A stretch of 64,000 nt of DNA from Manduca sexta (taxonomy: Eukaryota > Arthropoda > Insecta > Lepidoptera > Sphingidae). The notes beneath the pieces were generated by a model that was not told the DNA's origin, made no database searches, and worked only from the letters and a program-made list of their open reading frames with translations. Of this stretch, positions 50,585 through 64,000 are shown one piece after another (position 1 is the first letter of the stretch; each line of letters opens with the position of its first letter). Both the position numbers and the translations under genes were made by a program. Where the stretch lies: the NCBI RefSeq assembly GCF_014839805.1, contig NC_051128.1, forward strand, positions 12,600,466-12,664,465, given 5' to 3'.

Positions 50585-50715
50585 ACTGCGAGGTGGACAG
50601 ACGACTTGATAAAAGTCGCAGGAACACGTTGAATGCAGGCCTCTTCGGGTAGGTCCGTCTGGAAATCTTTGGGGAAGGCATATGTTCACCAATGGACTTT
50701 ATGTTGCTGATGATG
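50585..50715 (+). repeat. LINE ORF2 3' end fragment
   Basis: Encodes RWTDDLIKVAGTR, an in-frame stop, then WKSLGKAYVHQWTL and a TGATGATGA tail. Family shared with 34200-34325. Confidence 0.7.
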
Positions 50716-53700
50716 AAACATTTGTTGATGTTTATCTCTGCACTACTCTAAGATTGACAGAATGACAATGCCTTTGGTATGAAGTCCGACTATGTACTCC
50801 TCTGTATATAAAGTATATTAATAAGGCATAATAGGATCTTGTCTGATACAGCCAAATAATTATAAGAAAACACAACATGCGTTTTACAAAATGAACTAAT
50901 TTATTTGTCCAAGGAATGTATCTACACTAAATTAAAAATGTGCTACTTAAATAACAAAATTAATCTAAAATATAAATACGTAAAAATAAACTAAATGTAG
51001 GAAACACGGGACATTGAATCGTGTTTTCATCTGAGGATCGTGGTTTTATAAATAATATCGTTAATTGTATTATTATTCCTTGTTTGAGGGTAGAAATAGC
51101 TATGTTGAAATTGTTAACAACGCCACCTAGCGTATACATGTAAAATTACTTTGTAATGTTTACAATATATTTTAGTATAAATTCTAGTCTCATTCACACT
51201 TTACTTTATATTACATACTTACAAAAAACTATGCTTTTTAAAATACAATATTCATAAAATAGATGACACAAAAATTATTATTTTAGTACATATTTTGAAA
51301 AAAATTCAAAGAAGTGTAGGGAACTCACAATGAGTATTGATATTTAAGTACATATTTACAAAGTTCAATTTTCATCAACAAACCAATCTACCCTCTAAAG
51401 AAATGTATACACACAACACACATCACACTTTTCGTTTTTCACATATCACACTTCATTGACATTAATCGCCCAAATAATTCTACAAAATCAACCGAGAATT
51501 AACATTATCATTAATAAAATAAGATTGAGAATAGGTTAAACACGAAAGCATGACGCTACTTAAAAGCGAAAATTTTGCTGTTATTACAGCATAAATAGCT
51601 TAGTTTCATAATATTGAATTCGTATTTATAGGGTTATAGAAATACCGATGCAAGATAATTCAATAACAAAAAAATATGGTTATGTGTAAAAAAATATATG
51701 CTTTACTATGGTGTGTTTATGACTGATTATCAAAACAGTCATTCATGTTTTAAACAAACCAGATTTTTAAACCCTTTTCTATTTCAAATATTCATAAATC
51801 ATATTCTATAGCATATTCACAAAAGCAGTACCATAGATAACTTACTCTACCTGTCTGTGGCTAGTCTATGGGAATATAGAGGTTTAATAAATACATTACT
51901 TTACATAAGGCGTTTTTTATCGTCGCATATTAAAATATTCTTTTACAGTCCGCACGGAAGGGCTAGTCATCCCCCCCAATTCAAGGATCAAGTGACGCAA
52001 GCATTATGAATAAATCAGTTAATGATATCGCTCTAACTTACATCCCTTACCCCTTAAATCAGAAATGGCTACCCTTGGCATGCGGCCCATAACATCTATA
52101 TACTTATTACGATACTAGTGCTGTACGACAATTATCGACGTAAGGGGCCGTTCGAGTATTACGTAACGCAATTTTTGAAGATTTTTACCCCTCCACACCC
52201 GCATGTAACGCGCCGTAACGTTTTCCTGTATGCCCTGGCCACCTTCAAAAGTTATGTAACTCTAAATTGAACATTTTTTTTTGGAATATTCACAATTATT
52301 TTACGTAAAATACCGGAAAATCGCTAAAATACCTTTGTCATTGTTTTAAATTTAAAAAATCAACGTTACATAACGCTTAGTACTAGACCCACCTCCCGCC
52401 ACTGTGACGCATCGTAACGCTTTACAAGAAAAATTGCGTTACGTAATACTTGAACGGCCTGTAACTGGGGCGTCATGATTCGCAGGTTTGTTCATTACAT
52501 ACCTTACAGTTAACCGATGGGATATTGAAAAGCATTTATGTAGGAACTTAAAAACTTAACTAATCCACCTATACATTGTTCCGATCGCAAAATAGTACTG
52601 CCTTACGGTTTTAAGAAACCCAACATACATCCAAAATATTTCAATATCTAGTTTTACACATCTCCGTAACTAATCAATTGAAATACAATCTATGGTCTAT
52701 ATATATGGGTACCATGAACCCCCGAAAATAGTTTAGCCAATAATAATAAATTATAGAAAAGTATGAGCTTGAAATAATGTTATTAAATTGACAGGAGTAT
52801 GTGACGATGCCTAGACATCATCAAATTGTTTGTTGTTTTTTTGCTTCCGAATTGCTTTATCAACTTTTTCTTTCAATACAGTATTAATAAGCAAGTGGGT
52901 TACTTTGTGATCAACTGATCTTTTTACATCCCATAACAGAGTAATTATGGATGCTATTTATTTACAGAAAGGAGCAGGGATTATAAATTTACTGAATCTT
53001 TAGATTATGAGTTGTGAAAAAATATACATTCATATTAGAGAATATAGGATAACTCACAGCTTCCCGATTACCAGAAATAGTCAGTTATAACATATTTGTA
53101 TGGGTTTAGTCTGTATTCTTTGGGAACAGTTTGACGGCGTATACAAACTTACCTACATACCTGACACTAACATAGCCGTTAATATGGTTAATACAAAACC
53201 ACATTCAATGAAATATCAGATTCTTTTTATGTGGATTTTAGAGACCCTTCAAACATTCATGACATTAAAAACACTTATTATCATATAAATATAACATCAA
53301 TTTAATCATTCGGCAACAACTTACAATTATCGTCTAATCACACCCTTTTCACAATCAACATCAATTATAATCTTAACTTTACGATTTAACTCTATGGTCG
53401 ATATATACAATTCAGCGTCAGTTTTGAATGATGTTGACATGCGGCAGTTTTGTCAATATCATAGTTACATTTAAAAATTCTTTTCAACTATTAACCTATA
53501 ATCTCAGTGTGATGTCCAAACATTACCAGGTATTTGTTTTGAGGATAAAGTGAAAATCTATTACGCTTATTTGATAGGGTTTGTATCATGAACTAATGAG
53601 AATACTGTGTTTAAAGGAACTTAAAATTGCTAAATAAATAATTAACTACTTATTATCCATTGAAATTATCCTGGCCTTGTCAGATGTATCATGTGAAATA

Positions 53701-54121
53701 AAAATATTGAGCATTGTTAAGTCTCTGGGTCTATTGTTAAACTTATCTAACCAAGAGACCAACAAGACCATCAGTTATTCCAAGGATTTATGGTTTACGA
53801 ACTGCATAATGATATTGCCTCAGTGCCTAGTTAGTAGTCCATTGTTGGTGGGTGTATAACTTACCTAAGTATGTTGGACTTGGCTTAACTTCAATTACAC
53901 ATCAAAGTATATGCTGCAGAGTCACAGACTCAAGATACAAACATAATCACTATTGCACTTCCCTTCACTTGCCAAAACGACTTAACTATTTCACTAAAAC
54001 ACTGGCACGTTGGACACACACTGGATCAAACATATTGGTCTATTTGTATATTTGTAACATATCGCGTCGTTCATTTGAAGCACTTGCGCATGGAAGTGAG
54101 CAGTTGCTTGTTGGTCATCGA
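50716..54121. other. Region downstream of SMARCAD1
   Basis: AT-rich. It includes the MITE at 52144-52460 and presumably the SMARCAD1 3' UTR at its right edge. No other gene found. Confidence 0.5.
52144..52460. mobile_element. 317-bp MITE with about 30-bp terminal inverted repeats
   Basis: Ends GGCCGTTCGAGTATTACGTA... and its reverse complement ...TACGTAATACTTGAACGGCC, followed inward by ACGCAATTTTT on both sides, with one mismatch. GTAA flanks both ends (52140-52143, 52461-52464), suggesting a four-base target duplication. No coding capacity. Superfamily unresolved. Confidence 0.8.
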
Positions 54122-63733
<9,612 letters not shown>

Positions 63734-64000
63734 CTGCAAGAGAGATGTATGATTAACGGCAGTTCAATGCGCGAAAGCCATTTTATAACCAATGAGAGTA
63801 CCCAAATTTTTGGTATGTTGATAACAACAATTGCTTATAAAAACAAACCCATAAGTTCTAGATGCCCATCCGCCTTGATCAAGATGCATCATCTATTCAT
63901 ATTACACACGTCAAAAAGCTAGTGCCGTGAGGAGATATATTTTGAAGATTTCATACAAGTGAAATCAAACACAACACATATCCAAACACCAACCAACCAC
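63734..64000. other. Upstream SMARCAD1 intron, truncated by the window
   Basis: AT-rich sequence upstream of acceptor CTTGCAG; no exon recognised. Confidence 0.6.

Overview
The window looks like a gene-poor, AT-rich lepidopteran (moth or butterfly) nuclear contig. The evidence is spliced genes with GT-AG introns, two tRNA-derived SINE families ending in TATG-type or ATT-type tails, RTE-like and CR1-like LINE debris, a piggyBac-like element with TTAA target sites and a Ty1/copia element primed by initiator Met-tRNA. There are no bacterial features, no CRISPR array and no rRNA. The species cannot be named from the sequence.

The one firmly identified host gene lies at the right edge (54122-63733, minus strand). 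It is the 3' part of a SMARCAD1/Etl1-type SNF2 chromatin remodeller. Thirteen consecutive exons join in frame to 770 codons plus a stop. They run from a CUE-like helix region through the bipartite SNF2 ATPase to a conserved C-terminal tail; the 5' exons lie beyond the window. Its introns are full of repeats. The largest case is nested: an antisense CR1-like LINE sits about 14-20 bp downstream of a splice donor, and that LINE is split by a 578-bp solo LTR with a perfect 5-bp target duplication.

The left third (about 5.7-21.4 kb, possibly to 43.2 kb) carries exons of a second minus-strand gene. Exons at 21104-21346, 17873-17954 and 7096-7246 join in phase and encode a protein with a PAM2-like (poly(A)-binding-protein-binding) motif. 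At least two further ATG-containing exons (17132-17288 and 43192-43210) have the phase needed to splice to the 7096-7246 exon. Another (5761-5792) has the same outgoing phase as that exon. The pattern suggests one long gene with several alternative promoters, two of them in CpG-rich patches. The 3' part is not in the window, so the family is not settled.

At 12213-16916 a complete copia element has inserted into an intron of that gene. Its two 199-bp LTRs read as identical, it has an AACGT target duplication, a primer binding site and all expected domains, yet its reading frame is broken about eleven times by single-base shifts near A/T runs. Either it is a very young dead copy or the assembly contains indel errors there.

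The rest (about 1-5.7, 18-54 kb) is mostly intergenic or intronic AT-rich DNA holding an internally deleted piggyBac-like element with repeated internal palindromes (48162-49658), several MITE-like elements and many short LINE/SINE fragments. I found no convincing undescribed multi-gene system. The most useful points to check are the multi-promoter PAM2 gene, the nested insertion next to the SMARCAD1 splice donor, and the copia frame breaks.
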